Assembly: GCA_002359315.1 (NCBI GenBank)
Contig: DEMS01000028.1
Span: 124,192 to 188,191, forward strand
Source of the DNA: Bacteroidetes bacterium UBA2664
GTDB taxonomy: Bacteria; Bacteroidota; Rhodothermia; Balneolales; Balneolaceae
Direction: 5' to 3'
DNA length: 64,000 nt
In this document: piece after piece, positions 52,665 to 61,682 of the stretch
How the letters are laid out: each line of letters starts with the position of its first letter
Position numbering within the stretch: the first letter of the stretch is position 1
The notes under the pieces: generated by a model
Database searches by the model: none
What the model saw: only the letters and a program-made list of their open reading frames with translations
What the model was told of the DNA's origin: nothing
Translations under genes and position numbers: made by a program

Positions 52665-54017
52665 TTAAATTAGATCAGGGTTAAATTTAAAGCTGTTTTC
52701 AAGGTATTGAGTGTTGAATTCACCCTTTTGGAATCCCGGATCATCCATAAGTTGTTGATGATAGGGAATTGTAGTTTTAACGCCTTCGATTACAAATTCT
52801 TCTAAAGCGCGTCTCATTTTTTTAATCGCTTCATCACGAGTTGGTGCACTTACGATCAGTTTTGCGATCATTGAGTCATAATTTGGTGGAATACTATATC
52901 CTGCATATGCATGTGTATCCACTCTTACACTGCGTCCGCCCGGGATGTTAAAAGAGGTGATCAGGCCGGCACTTGGGCGGAAATTATGTGTTGGATCTTC
53001 AGCATTGATTCTGCATTCAATCGCGTGGCCCCGGAGTTTATAAGAAGTGGTTTTTATTTTACCCCCGGATGCTGCAATAATCTGTTCTCTGACCAGATCA
53101 CAAAATGCAATCTCTTCTGTGACCGGATGTTCTACCTGAATACGTGTATTCATTTCCATAAAGTAGAATTTCAAATCTTTATCAACGATAAATTCAACAG
53201 TACCCGCGCCTTCATAATTGATCGCTTTACCGGCATTAACAGCTGCCTGACCCATTTTTTCCCGCACCTCAGGAGTCATGACAGGGGAAGGGGCCTCCTC
53301 CAATATTTTCTGATGTCGCCGCTGAAGAGAACATTCTCTTTCACCGAGGTGCACTACATTTCCATGTTGATCGCCCAATATCTGGATTTCAATGTGACGT
53401 GGATTGATAATATATTTTTCTATGTAGACGCCATCGTTTCCAAAGCAAGTTTGGGCTTCATTTCGACAAGTTTTGTATGCATTTCGAAAGCTCTCATGTT
53501 CGTGAACCATTCGCATACCTCGTCCACCGCCTCCGGCTGTTGCTTTAATGATTACAGGGTAACCAATCTCTTTTGCAATCTTTTCACCCTCTTCAACGGT
53601 TGCAACAACTCCGCCTGAACCGGGAACGACGGGTACATTATTCTTTATCATCGTCGCTTTTGCTGTTGCCTTATCACCCATTGTATTGATCATTTCAGGT
53701 AAAGGACCGATGAATTTAAGGTCGTGTTCTGCACAGATTCGACTAAATTCAGCATTTTCTGCTAAAAACCCATAACCGGGATGAATGGCTTCCGAATTTG
53801 TTATTTCAGCTGCTGCAAGAATAGAGGGTATTTTGAGATAACTGTCTTTACTGGCCGGTGGCCCGATACAGACCGCTTCATCAGCAAATTTAACATGTAG
53901 ACTGTGTTTGTCTGCGGTTGAGTAAACCGCAACAGTTTTGATTCCCATCTCTTTGCAAGTGCGAATAATTCTCAGTGCGATCTCGCCACGATTTGCAATC
54001 AGTATTTTATTAAACAT
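52665..54017 (-). CDS. accC: Acetyl-CoA carboxylase, biotin carboxylase subunit
   Basis: Carboxylates biotin on BCCP with ATP and bicarbonate in fatty-acid synthesis. The 450-residue protein has the ATP-grasp fold: MFNKILIANRGEIALRIIRT, the glycine-rich GGGGRGMRMV, GDKATAK, MEMNTRIQVEHPVTE with the catalytic arginine, and the C-terminal domain to ENSFKF. It is complete. It is six bases from accB and nine from gcvH, consistent with an efp-accB-accC operon. Confidence 0.98.
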   Translation of the reverse strand: MFNKILIANRGEIALRIIRTCKEMGIKTVAVYSTADKHSLHVKFADEAVCIGPPASKDSYLKIPSILAAAEITNSEAIHPGYGFLAENAEFSRICAEHDLKFIGPLPEMINTMGDKATAKATMIKNNVPVVPGSGGVVATVEEGEKIAKEIGYPVIIKATAGGGGRGMRMVHEHESFRNAYKTCRNEAQTCFGNDGVYIEKYIINPRHIEIQILGDQHGNVVHLGERECSLQRRHQKILEEAPSPVMTPEVREKMGQAAVNAGKAINYEGAGTVEFIVDKDLKFYFMEMNTRIQVEHPVTEEIAFCDLVREQIIAASGGKIKTTSYKLRGHAIECRINAEDPTHNFRPSAGLITSFNIPGGRSVRVDTHAYAGYSIPPNYDSMIAKLIVSAPTRDEAIKKMRRALEEFVIEGVKTTIPYHQQLMDDPGFQKGEFNTQYLENSFKFNPDLI

Positions 54018-54023
54018 GAAGTT

Positions 54024-54494
54024 TTAATCTTTTTTGATGATAAAGAGCGGTTGATCAAACTCCACAGGAGAGCCATTTTCTGCAATAATTTCCAAAATTG
54101 TCCCTGAAAATTCAGATTCAATTTCATTCATTATTTTCATTGCTTCCACGATGCATAATGTCTGCCCTTCTTTAACCTTATCACCTACTTTAACATAAGG
54201 ATCTGAGTCCGGCGATGCGGCCTCATAGAAAGTACCAACAATCGGTGATTTAATGACTTCACCATCCGGCTTTTCAGCAGATTCGGTACTTTTAGGCGCT
54301 TGAGGAGCAGCTGGTTGAGGAGGTGTGGCCGGCGGTTGCTGCTGTTGTGGCTGCATCTGATATTGAACTGTTTGCATCGTACTATCAGACCTCTTTTTCA
54401 CTTTGATTTTGAAATCACCTTCCTCGATAGAGACTTCATCCACATCGCTGTCAGAAATAAGGTTTATAATATTTTTAACTAGTTTTAAATCCAT
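54024..54494 (-). CDS. accB: Acetyl-CoA carboxylase biotin carboxyl carrier protein
   Basis: A 156-residue BCCP. The N-terminal helical part is followed by a flexible Gln/Pro/Ala-rich linker (about 41-75). The biotinyl domain starts VIKSPIVGTFYEA, and the biotin-accepting K120 lies in EAMKIMNE. It partners with AccC downstream. The gene is preceded by a 72 bp gap carrying a stem-loop. Confidence 0.98.
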   Translation of the reverse strand: MDLKLVKNIINLISDSDVDEVSIEEGDFKIKVKKRSDSTMQTVQYQMQPQQQQPPATPPQPAAPQAPKSTESAEKPDGEVIKSPIVGTFYEAASPDSDPYVKVGDKVKEGQTLCIVEAMKIMNEIESEFSGTILEIIAENGSPVEFDQPLFIIKKD

Positions 54495-54529
54495 AGTTGA
54501 GAATTCTTAATTACTATTTCAATGATAGA

Positions 54530-54548
54530 TTGGAGTATAATTCTCCAA
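54530..54548. terminator. Weak stem-loop between efp and accB
   Basis: TTGGAG and CTCCAA (6 bp) flank a 7-base loop. It lies in the 72 bp between efp and accB on the minus strand. It is too weak to be a confident terminator and may be part of a leader or chance. Confidence 0.3.
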
Positions 54549-54566
54549 GAACTGCTCTCTGTTTAA

Positions 54567-55139
54567 TTATGTTTTGACTCTTTCTAAATACTCTCCGGTT
54601 CGTGTATCCACTTTGATCATTTCACCTTGATTAATAAATAGGGGAACTTGTACTACGGCACCTCCGGCAAGAGTGGCCGGTTTACTACCTCCCTGAGCGG
54701 TATCACCTTTTAGTCCCGGATCTGTTTCCAATACTTCTGTTTCAATATGATCAGGTGGATGAGCATATAATATTTGTTCATTTTCCACATCAACAACCAG
54801 TGTATAGACCAATCCGTCTACGACATATTCCGGACGCTCTACCCGTGAGCGTTCAATTGGAATCTGTTCATAGGTTTCCTGATGCATGAAAAAGAACATA
54901 TCTCCATCAGCATAGAGGAACTGGTAAGGCTGTCTTTCAACACGGACTGACTCAACGCTCTCTCCGGATCGAAATGTTTTGTCGATATTTTTATCATTTT
55001 CGACTCCTTTGAGTTTGGTTCGCACAAACGCACCGCCTTTTCCCGGCTTTACATGCTGAAAGTCAATTATCGTGTAGATTTCACCATCCTGACGGATATT
55101 CATCCCGGTTTTGAAATCTGATGTGCTGATTTTTGCCAT
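54567..55139 (-). CDS. efp: Elongation factor P
   Basis: A 190-residue translation factor that rescues ribosomes stalled at polyproline. The KOW-like domain starts STSDFKTGMNIRQDGEIYTI, and the modification-site loop reads KPGKGG with K34. The OB domains run to GEYLERVKT. It is complete. Upstream (65 bp) is an NSS transporter gene, downstream accB. The acidic C-terminal part and VETEVLETDPGLKGDT are conserved. Confidence 0.98.
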   Translation of the reverse strand: MAKISTSDFKTGMNIRQDGEIYTIIDFQHVKPGKGGAFVRTKLKGVENDKNIDKTFRSGESVESVRVERQPYQFLYADGDMFFFMHQETYEQIPIERSRVERPEYVVDGLVYTLVVDVENEQILYAHPPDHIETEVLETDPGLKGDTAQGGSKPATLAGGAVVQVPLFINQGEMIKVDTRTGEYLERVKT

Positions 55140-55203
55140 AATTTTAATTAATTCTTGTTCCTGTCAAAATACTGCTGCCGTAATTGGATAACAACAGTGG
55201 ATT

Positions 55204-56571
55204 TTAAGACAATAAGCGCCAAATTGTTGAAATAAGCACCAATGCAATAAGAATTGGTGAGATAAATTTAATAAAAATGATCCAGATTGTGCTGAATTTT
55301 GATGAAGATATACCTTTGTTGCCGTCTTCCATCTCCAATAGGGCATTTTCTGATTTCCAGAAATAGCCAAGGAACAGGCAGATCATGAGTCCGCCGAGTG
55401 GCAGGCCTACCTCATTAAAGATATTTACGAAATAATCAATGAGTACAGTTTCAATGGAGAGCACTACACCAATAACACCAACAATACTTCCGACCATCCA
55501 GGCTGCTTTTTTTCTTTTAATATTGTGCTCATCAATAACATATGATACCGGAACTTCGAGCAGTGATATTGAAGATGTTAGAGCGGCTAATCCCAGCAGG
55601 ATAAAAAATGTGACACCAAGTAATAATCCAATCACGCCCCCCACATTATGAAACATTTCCGGTAGTACATCAAAAACCAGTGTTGTACTTGAGAAGAGAG
55701 CACCGGTAACAGGATCAAAAATCTCGACACCGCCCGCTTGAGCAACAAACATAGCGGGAATCACGAGCAGACCTGCAATCACTGCAATACCAATATCAAA
55801 AATGGTTACATATGCGGCTGATTCAACGATGTTTTGTTTCTTATTTAAATAGGACCCATAAGTTATCAGAGCTCCCATTCCCAAAGAAAGTGAAAAGAAT
55901 GCCTGTCCTAAAGCTGATAGTATAAGTGTGCCATTTATCGTTGAAAAATCTGGATTGAAATACATTATCATACCATCAAAGGCACCTTCCAGGGTGAAAA
56001 TATATGCGATTAAAATGAGCAGAATGCCAATTAATACCGGCATCAATAATTTTGTTACTCTTTCTATGCCTTTACTTACTCCCCCCGTTACAACAAGAAT
56101 TGTAAGTACCATAAAAAAGAGGGTAAAAATGGCATTTTTAAAACCATTACCCAGATCTCCTACGTATATAGCAGCTGTATCATAACTGAAAAAATAGAAA
56201 AGTTCCTCAAAAACGAAAGCCAATGTCCAGCCGGAAATTACGACATAAAAAGATAGGATCATGACCCCGCAGATCACACCCCAATATCCTATTAAGGGGA
56301 CAAATTTGTTTCCGTTACTCAGAGCCTTAAATGCTCCTACCGGATTTTTTTGTGTTCTGCGTCCGATTGTCAGTTCTGCAATCATAACCGGAAAACCAAT
56401 GATCAGACAGCATATAAGATAAATTAATATAAATGCTGCACCACCGTTATCTGCAACTTGAGTGGGGAAGCCCCAAATATTGCCTAAACCGACTGCAGAA
56501 CCGGCTGCCGCCAATATAAAACCAAGTTTAGAGTTCCAAGTTCCGCGAGAAGATTCTATAATTGTAGCCAA
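55204..56571 (-). CDS. NSS-family sodium-dependent transporter (GNIWGFP variant)
   Basis: A 455-residue LeuT-fold transporter. Helix 1 reads SKLGFILAAAGSAVGLGNIWGFPTQVADNGGAAF: the NIWxFP unwound region is preserved, but the extracellular-gate arginine of the usual NIWRFP is replaced by glycine. Helix 8 carries LGLAALTSSISLLEVP with the sodium-site serines. It is shorter than the other NSS protein in the window. It is followed by efp on the same strand, although a 65 bp gap allows separate promoters. Substrate unknown. Confidence 0.92.
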   Translation of the reverse strand: MATIIESSRGTWNSKLGFILAAAGSAVGLGNIWGFPTQVADNGGAAFILIYLICCLIIGFPVMIAELTIGRRTQKNPVGAFKALSNGNKFVPLIGYWGVICGVMILSFYVVISGWTLAFVFEELFYFFSYDTAAIYVGDLGNGFKNAIFTLFFMVLTILVVTGGVSKGIERVTKLLMPVLIGILLILIAYIFTLEGAFDGMIMYFNPDFSTINGTLILSALGQAFFSLSLGMGALITYGSYLNKKQNIVESAAYVTIFDIGIAVIAGLLVIPAMFVAQAGGVEIFDPVTGALFSSTTLVFDVLPEMFHNVGGVIGLLLGVTFFILLGLAALTSSISLLEVPVSYVIDEHNIKRKKAAWMVGSIVGVIGVVLSIETVLIDYFVNIFNEVGLPLGGLMICLFLGYFWKSENALLEMEDGNKGISSSKFSTIWIIFIKFISPILIALVLISTIWRLLS

Positions 56572-56621
56572 ATCAGATCCGATAATTAGTTAATGTTTTG
56601 CACTAAAATATTTGGTGTAGA

Positions 56622-58604
56622 CTAATGACGCAACTTTCTTAATAAGAATCCACTTTTAGGCGGAATCGAGATCTTGCCATTTATTACGTCAATTGTTTGT
56701 GGAGATGCGATTTCATGATTCACTAACACTTCCCATCCACCGCCCGGCAGTTCCTGCTCATTGGTATGAGCCGAATTTCCATTAAGAATAACATAGTAGT
56801 CATAGTTGTCATTGGTAGACTTGCCGCTGATATAAAAGCAGAGCAAAAGCGGGTCTCCATAATAATCAAAGCATATATCGATTGGATCACTTTTTCTGAG
56901 TGCAGGTGCTTCATTGCGAATCGCTATCAAATCTTTGTAGTAGTCATAAAGATCTCGGTTGAGCGAAAGGTCGTTAAAGTTTAGCCAATTTGTAGCGTTA
57001 TTTTTTTCATATGAATTATGGTCAAGTTTTCCCTGATCCGGATCACCGGATGTCGTTTTTGCAATAATTTTTGAGCGGGCAAATTCCTGACCGGCGTGAA
57101 TCATTGTGGTACCCTGTGCTGTAAAAAGGGTTAATGCTGCAAATTTGGCTATTTTTAACTGTTCACTGTTAAGTTTTACGAAGCTGTTTCGATCCTTTAT
57201 CATCTGATCCTGAAGTTCAGGCTCGAGGCCTATTCTAATAAAATCGCCCAGAGTATAGCCATCATGACTTTCTAGATAATTTACACTGTGTTCGGATGTT
57301 TGATAAAGCCCACCTTCACCATGGTTCAACGTGCCTTTCATTACGTTTTCCAGACGTTCTCTGCGAGTTTCATGTTGCCAGTTAGAAAAAATAAAACCCT
57401 TATCATGCATTGGATCAGATCCTTTGATACTGTTTCGTATGCGGTCGTTCCAGGATGCCCAGTCGTGATTTGAAAAATGGTCCGGTGAGTAATACCCTCC
57501 CCAGGGTTCGGCTATAAGTATAGCTTTCGGATATTTAGAGTGAATCTGGTGTTTAATGACATCCCATGTTTTTTTATCGAGAAGAGCTGCCAGGTCAAAA
57601 CGAAATCCATCCACTTTATATTCATCCATCCAATAGAGAAGGGAATCTATGATTAGTTTTCTGGCTATTGGTTCTTCAGATTTAAATTCATTTCCTGTGC
57701 CGCTCCTATTAAATAACTTACCCTTTGCGTCCATTCTGAGATAGATATCGGGCATCAAATGTGTGAGGGGATTCATATCAAAAAGAGATGTGTGATTGTA
57801 GACCACATCCATGATCACAGTTATACGCTCTTCATGAAGCACTTTTACAACCTCCTTAAATTCTCGCACGGAGGCAATCGTTTTACCGGAGTATTGATTG
57901 CTTAGATCTGAGGCGTAAGAGCTTTCAGGGGCAAAGAAAAACGAAGTCATATAACCCCAGTAATTTTCGCCGTAACGGTTCCATGTGTTATGAAATCCTT
58001 CATCTGTACGGACCCCATATGGGGGTTCAATAGGCGGGAATTTTTGAAGCGGCAGAAACTCAACACAGTTAACCCCAAGTTTTTTCAGGTATGAAATACC
58101 ACCGATTTGATCCTTATTTACAAAAAATTGATAACAACCGGTGCCTTCAGGCCGGGTTTCAGGATGTGCAGTGAGATCTTTGATATGAGTTTCATAAATA
58201 ATCAGATCACGGATGTCGTCCGGGAACTGATGAGTTGTGTCACCCCAATCAAAATCATCACTAAAAATGTAAGTTTTTGCCTCTTGTTTGTATGTATTCT
58301 TTACCGTGACGTGTTTGCTATAAGGATCAGCAAAAACTTCATCTACATAGGGTGAATCCGGCTTGTTTTCGTCAGAGAAATTGACTCTGTAACCGTACCA
58401 TTTACCTTCCAGGTTGCCATGAATGGTTAACATCCATTTTCCTCCTTCGTCCCGAGTCATGGGATGTTCTATTCCTCTTGGAGAATCATAGGAATCATAA
58501 ACCACACATCGTACGGATTCAGCATTCGGGCAGTAAAAACAGAAACTGGTTGTATCCTTCGACAGCGTAACGCCGAACTTCAAAGACTTCTTATTTAATA
58601 TCAT
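56622..58604 (-). CDS. GH13 glycogen-debranching enzyme/isoamylase-pullulanase type
   Basis: A 660-residue alpha-1,6-glucan hydrolase. An N-terminal carbohydrate-binding-type beta domain (residues 1-120) precedes the GH13 barrel. VVYNHTS (region I), GFRFDLAALLD with the nucleophile aspartate, ILIAEPWGG with the catalytic glutamate and YLESHDGYT with the third acid are all visible. NYWGYMTSFFFAP matches isoamylase/GlgX/TreX rather than type I pullulanase (which has YNWGYDP). No signal peptide, so it probably acts on cytoplasmic glycogen. It starts 6 bp after metG ends. Confidence 0.9.
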   Translation of the reverse strand: MILNKKSLKFGVTLSKDTTSFCFYCPNAESVRCVVYDSYDSPRGIEHPMTRDEGGKWMLTIHGNLEGKWYGYRVNFSDENKPDSPYVDEVFADPYSKHVTVKNTYKQEAKTYIFSDDFDWGDTTHQFPDDIRDLIIYETHIKDLTAHPETRPEGTGCYQFFVNKDQIGGISYLKKLGVNCVEFLPLQKFPPIEPPYGVRTDEGFHNTWNRYGENYWGYMTSFFFAPESSYASDLSNQYSGKTIASVREFKEVVKVLHEERITVIMDVVYNHTSLFDMNPLTHLMPDIYLRMDAKGKLFNRSGTGNEFKSEEPIARKLIIDSLLYWMDEYKVDGFRFDLAALLDKKTWDVIKHQIHSKYPKAILIAEPWGGYYSPDHFSNHDWASWNDRIRNSIKGSDPMHDKGFIFSNWQHETRRERLENVMKGTLNHGEGGLYQTSEHSVNYLESHDGYTLGDFIRIGLEPELQDQMIKDRNSFVKLNSEQLKIAKFAALTLFTAQGTTMIHAGQEFARSKIIAKTTSGDPDQGKLDHNSYEKNNATNWLNFNDLSLNRDLYDYYKDLIAIRNEAPALRKSDPIDICFDYYGDPLLLCFYISGKSTNDNYDYYVILNGNSAHTNEQELPGGGWEVLVNHEIASPQTIDVINGKISIPPKSGFLLRKLRH

Positions 58605-58610
58605 AAAAGG

Positions 58611-60641
58611 CTAATTGACGGGGCTACCGGGTTCTGAGTCTGTTTCGACAAAGTGGAGAACTCCTTCACTGTCTTCACCCATTAAAATCATACCGTTACT
58701 CTCAATACCCATCATTTTTTTTGGGGCAAGATTAGCAACAACACAGACGGTTTGGCCGATAATATCTTTGGCATTAAAAAATTCAGCTATTCCCGATAAA
58801 ATAGTTCTGGTTTCAAAACCAAGATCAACGGTAATCTGAAGAAGTTTTTTTGATTTTTTTACTTTTTCAGCGTTGATAATTTTTCCGGCTCTGACATCGA
58901 TTGATGCAAAAGTATTAAAATCGATCTCCTTTTTAAGGGGAAGGTATTCTTTTTTATCAGGAGACATATCGGCTGCTCTTTCATTTAATTTATTTATCTG
59001 TTCATCGACACGTTCATCTTCGATTTTTTCAAACAGTATTTCACCTTGTGTAATTTTTTGTCCTGTTTTCAGTATTTCAGGATTAATTTGATCCCATGAA
59101 ATTTTTTCTGAGAGTCCCAATTGACTCCTTAAGGATTCCATTTTATTAGGTAGAACCGGCTCAAAAAGAATGGAGAGTGCTGCAGATATCTGCAGACAAA
59201 TATGGAGTGTATTTCCACATAATTCAGGATTTTCTTTTCTGGTTTTCCATGGTTCTGTTTCTGTAAAGTATCGGTTGCCAATTCTGGCCAGATGCATGGT
59301 CTCTGAAATTGCTTCCCTGAATTTAAAAGAGTTATATGCAGATTCGATTTTTTCTTTTTGATTTATGATCTCTTGTAGTGTGTTTAAATCCAGTTTTGAT
59401 GGGTTTGATAAAACCGGCACAGTGCCCTCAAAAAAGCGGTCTGTAAAACTGATTGTTCGAAAAATGAAATTGCCAAGTATATCGGCCAGTTCACTATTTA
59501 CTCTACTTTGAAAATCTTTCCAGGAAAAATCGGAGTCTTTGGCTTCGGGAAGTATTGTACCGAGTGCATATCGAAGCAGATCGGGTTCAAACTCATCAAG
59601 ATATTCATGTAACCAAACAGCCCAGCCTTTGGAAGTACTCAATTTACGTCCTTCCAGATTTAAAAACTCATTTGCCGGAACGTTCTCGGGGAGAACATAT
59701 CCTCCATGCTGCATAAGAGTTGCGGGGAACATGATGCAGTGGAAAACAATATTATCTTTACCGATAAAGTGGATTAAAGAAGTCTCCTCATCCTGCCAAT
59801 AGGATTTCCATAAATCGGGATCCTCTTTTGATTCGGCCCACTCTTTAGTTGCTGAGATATATCCAATTGGAGCATCAAACCAGACATAGAGCACTTTCCC
59901 TTCTCCATCGGGAAGTGGCACGGGGACTCCCCAAGTTAAATCTCTGGTTACGGCGCGGTCGCCAAGTCCAGTGTCGAGCCAGCTTTTACATTGACCCAAA
60001 ACATTGGTTTTCCAGTCTTTTTTACTGTCTATCCACTCCTGAAGTCGATCTTGAAAATCGCCCAGTGGGATAAACCAGTGTTCTGTCTCTTTGATAATGG
60101 GCTTATTGCCGGAAATGGCGCTAACTGGATCAATCAAATCTGTAGGAGAGAGGGAAGTACCGCACTTTTCGCACTGGTCACCATACGCTTCGGGATGACC
60201 ACAATTTGGGCAAGTTCCTTTTACATATCTGTCCGGAAGAAACATATCCGTTTCTTCATCATAAAGTTGTTTCTGTGCTTTTTTTGTAAAAATACCCTGA
60301 GCATGCAGATTTAGGAATATCTCCTGGGATGTCTTTTTATGAGTCTCAGAACTGGTCCGGCCAAAATAGTCAAAATCGATTCCAAAGCGTTCAAAAACTT
60401 CTTTGTTACCGGTATGATATCGATTAATGATATCCCAAGGCGAAATCCCTTCTTTTTCGGCAGCGATGGTGATGGGGACACCATGTTCATCTGAGCCGCA
60501 AATATGGATGATATCCCGATTATTTAAACGCTGAAATCGGGTATAAATATCAGCAGGCAGATATGCTCCGGCAAGATGGCCTAAATGAATGGGGCCATTT
60601 GCATAGGGTAGTGCGGATGTGACTAATATTCTTTTTGACAT
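58611..60641 (-). CDS. metG: Methionyl-tRNA synthetase
   Basis: A 676-residue class I synthetase with the HIGH-type motif in PYANGPIHLGHLAGAYLPAD and the KMSKS-type motif KLSTSKG. A four-cysteine zinc site (CPNCG and CEKCG) shows it is the two-knuckle form. The C-terminal tRNA-binding domain (FASIDVRAGKIINAEKV to GMILMG) is fused, as in MetG of many bacteria. It is complete, preceded by a 125 bp gap with no clear terminator. Confidence 0.98.
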   Translation of the reverse strand: MSKRILVTSALPYANGPIHLGHLAGAYLPADIYTRFQRLNNRDIIHICGSDEHGVPITIAAEKEGISPWDIINRYHTGNKEVFERFGIDFDYFGRTSSETHKKTSQEIFLNLHAQGIFTKKAQKQLYDEETDMFLPDRYVKGTCPNCGHPEAYGDQCEKCGTSLSPTDLIDPVSAISGNKPIIKETEHWFIPLGDFQDRLQEWIDSKKDWKTNVLGQCKSWLDTGLGDRAVTRDLTWGVPVPLPDGEGKVLYVWFDAPIGYISATKEWAESKEDPDLWKSYWQDEETSLIHFIGKDNIVFHCIMFPATLMQHGGYVLPENVPANEFLNLEGRKLSTSKGWAVWLHEYLDEFEPDLLRYALGTILPEAKDSDFSWKDFQSRVNSELADILGNFIFRTISFTDRFFEGTVPVLSNPSKLDLNTLQEIINQKEKIESAYNSFKFREAISETMHLARIGNRYFTETEPWKTRKENPELCGNTLHICLQISAALSILFEPVLPNKMESLRSQLGLSEKISWDQINPEILKTGQKITQGEILFEKIEDERVDEQINKLNERAADMSPDKKEYLPLKKEIDFNTFASIDVRAGKIINAEKVKKSKKLLQITVDLGFETRTILSGIAEFFNAKDIIGQTVCVVANLAPKKMMGIESNGMILMGEDSEGVLHFVETDSEPGSPVN

Positions 60642-60766
60642 AAAAGCAGTGAAATTCCGGAATAATGAATGATTAGTGAAAGATTCACAATCAATAAAAT
60701 TACAACATCATCAGACAAATTGCAGAAGGAGTTTGATAATTGTGGATGCATTTAGCGATATAGAAT

Positions 60767-61291
60767 TTATTCAAGAGATTTCTCAAGAAAAGCATAGAGG
60801 GCGACACCTGCAGCCACGGAAACATTGAGAGAGTGTTTTATCCCAAATTGTGGTATCTCGATAGAATCGTCTAGATACGGGAGCAGTTTACTGTCAAGTC
60901 CGGTGACTTCATTGCCCAGGATGAGACAGATCGGTTGATCCGTTATCATGTAATCCTGAATCATGATGCTTTGATCGGTCTGTTCGAGGCCAAGGAGTGT
61001 GTAATTCTGTTTCTTTAATTCAGTAATGGTTTTTTCTTCATCTTTAATCTGTTTCCACGGTACGTGTTCTTCGGCACCGATCGCTGTTTTTGAGATCTCG
61101 GGCCTGGGTGGTGTCGGTGTAAATCCGGATAACCAGAGTTCTTTGATACCAAAAGCATCGGCAGATCTGAATGCAGCACCTACATTATGCATGCTTCGAA
61201 TATCGTGAAGCCATAAAATGAATGAGAAACGCAGGGGTGAATTGCGCAATCTGTTTCTATTGAGAATTTGTCGTGTACTAAGTTTTTTCAA
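60767..61291 (-). CDS. SpoU/TrmH-family RNA methyltransferase
   Basis: A 174-residue SPOUT enzyme that methylates 2'-O ribose in RNA. Motif 1 (NVGAAFRSADAFG with the catalytic arginine), motif 2 (LGNEVTGL) and motif 3 (IEIPQFGIKHSLNVSVAAGVALY) are complete, forming the AdoMet trefoil knot. The short form without an N-terminal L30e-like domain resembles TrmH/TrmL or YibK, so the target could be tRNA or rRNA. It is a monocistronic-looking gene separated from metG by 125 bp. Confidence 0.92.
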   Translation of the reverse strand: MKKLSTRQILNRNRLRNSPLRFSFILWLHDIRSMHNVGAAFRSADAFGIKELWLSGFTPTPPRPEISKTAIGAEEHVPWKQIKDEEKTITELKKQNYTLLGLEQTDQSIMIQDYMITDQPICLILGNEVTGLDSKLLPYLDDSIEIPQFGIKHSLNVSVAAGVALYAFLEKSLE

Positions 61292-61682
61292 TTCTATGGG
61301 CTGATTTTTTACCGGATTCAGATGATAGGATTAATTTAAGAGATATTGAGTGAGGATAATAATTATTGTAAAGTGCAATTCATAAATTCCCCTCATTTGA
61401 TTCGTTATATTGAATAGATTTGAAATAATTATGGCAGTATCAGAAATTAAATCTTTATGGATTTTTGCGATTGGCTGTTGAATACAATTAAAATCAGTAT
61501 TGTGTCATGCTGTTTGGTGATCTTTTGACATGACTGGTTTGTATAATCTTCATTATCTTTATCATTAACATTAATACAGAGGTGAGAGCAGCTGAGGAGT
61601 TTTCCGAAATTGTTTCAGGATAGGTTCCAATTGTCAAATACATCAGAATAAAATTTTTTAAAATCATTAAAATTGGAAAGGT
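61292..61682. other. 391-bp intergenic region
   Basis: It separates the divergent SpoU and FGE-like genes. No tRNA, repeat or protein-like frame was found. It contains a TTGACA (61525) and TATAAT (61542) only 11 bases apart, too close for a standard promoter, and a TAGATTTG at 61415 that resembles a Bacteroidetes -7 box without a well-placed -33 element. The two promoters must lie here but I cannot fix them. Confidence 0.55.

Noticed and set aside
52911..53618. A 235-codon open frame antisense to accC
   Set aside because: It lies entirely within the conserved biotin carboxylase gene on the opposite strand, has no recognisable domain, and arises from accC codon use.
61525..61547. TTGACA and TATAAT as a promoter for the FGE-like gene
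   Set aside because: The spacer is only 11 bases, too short for a standard sigma-70 promoter, and the group uses different promoter boxes.
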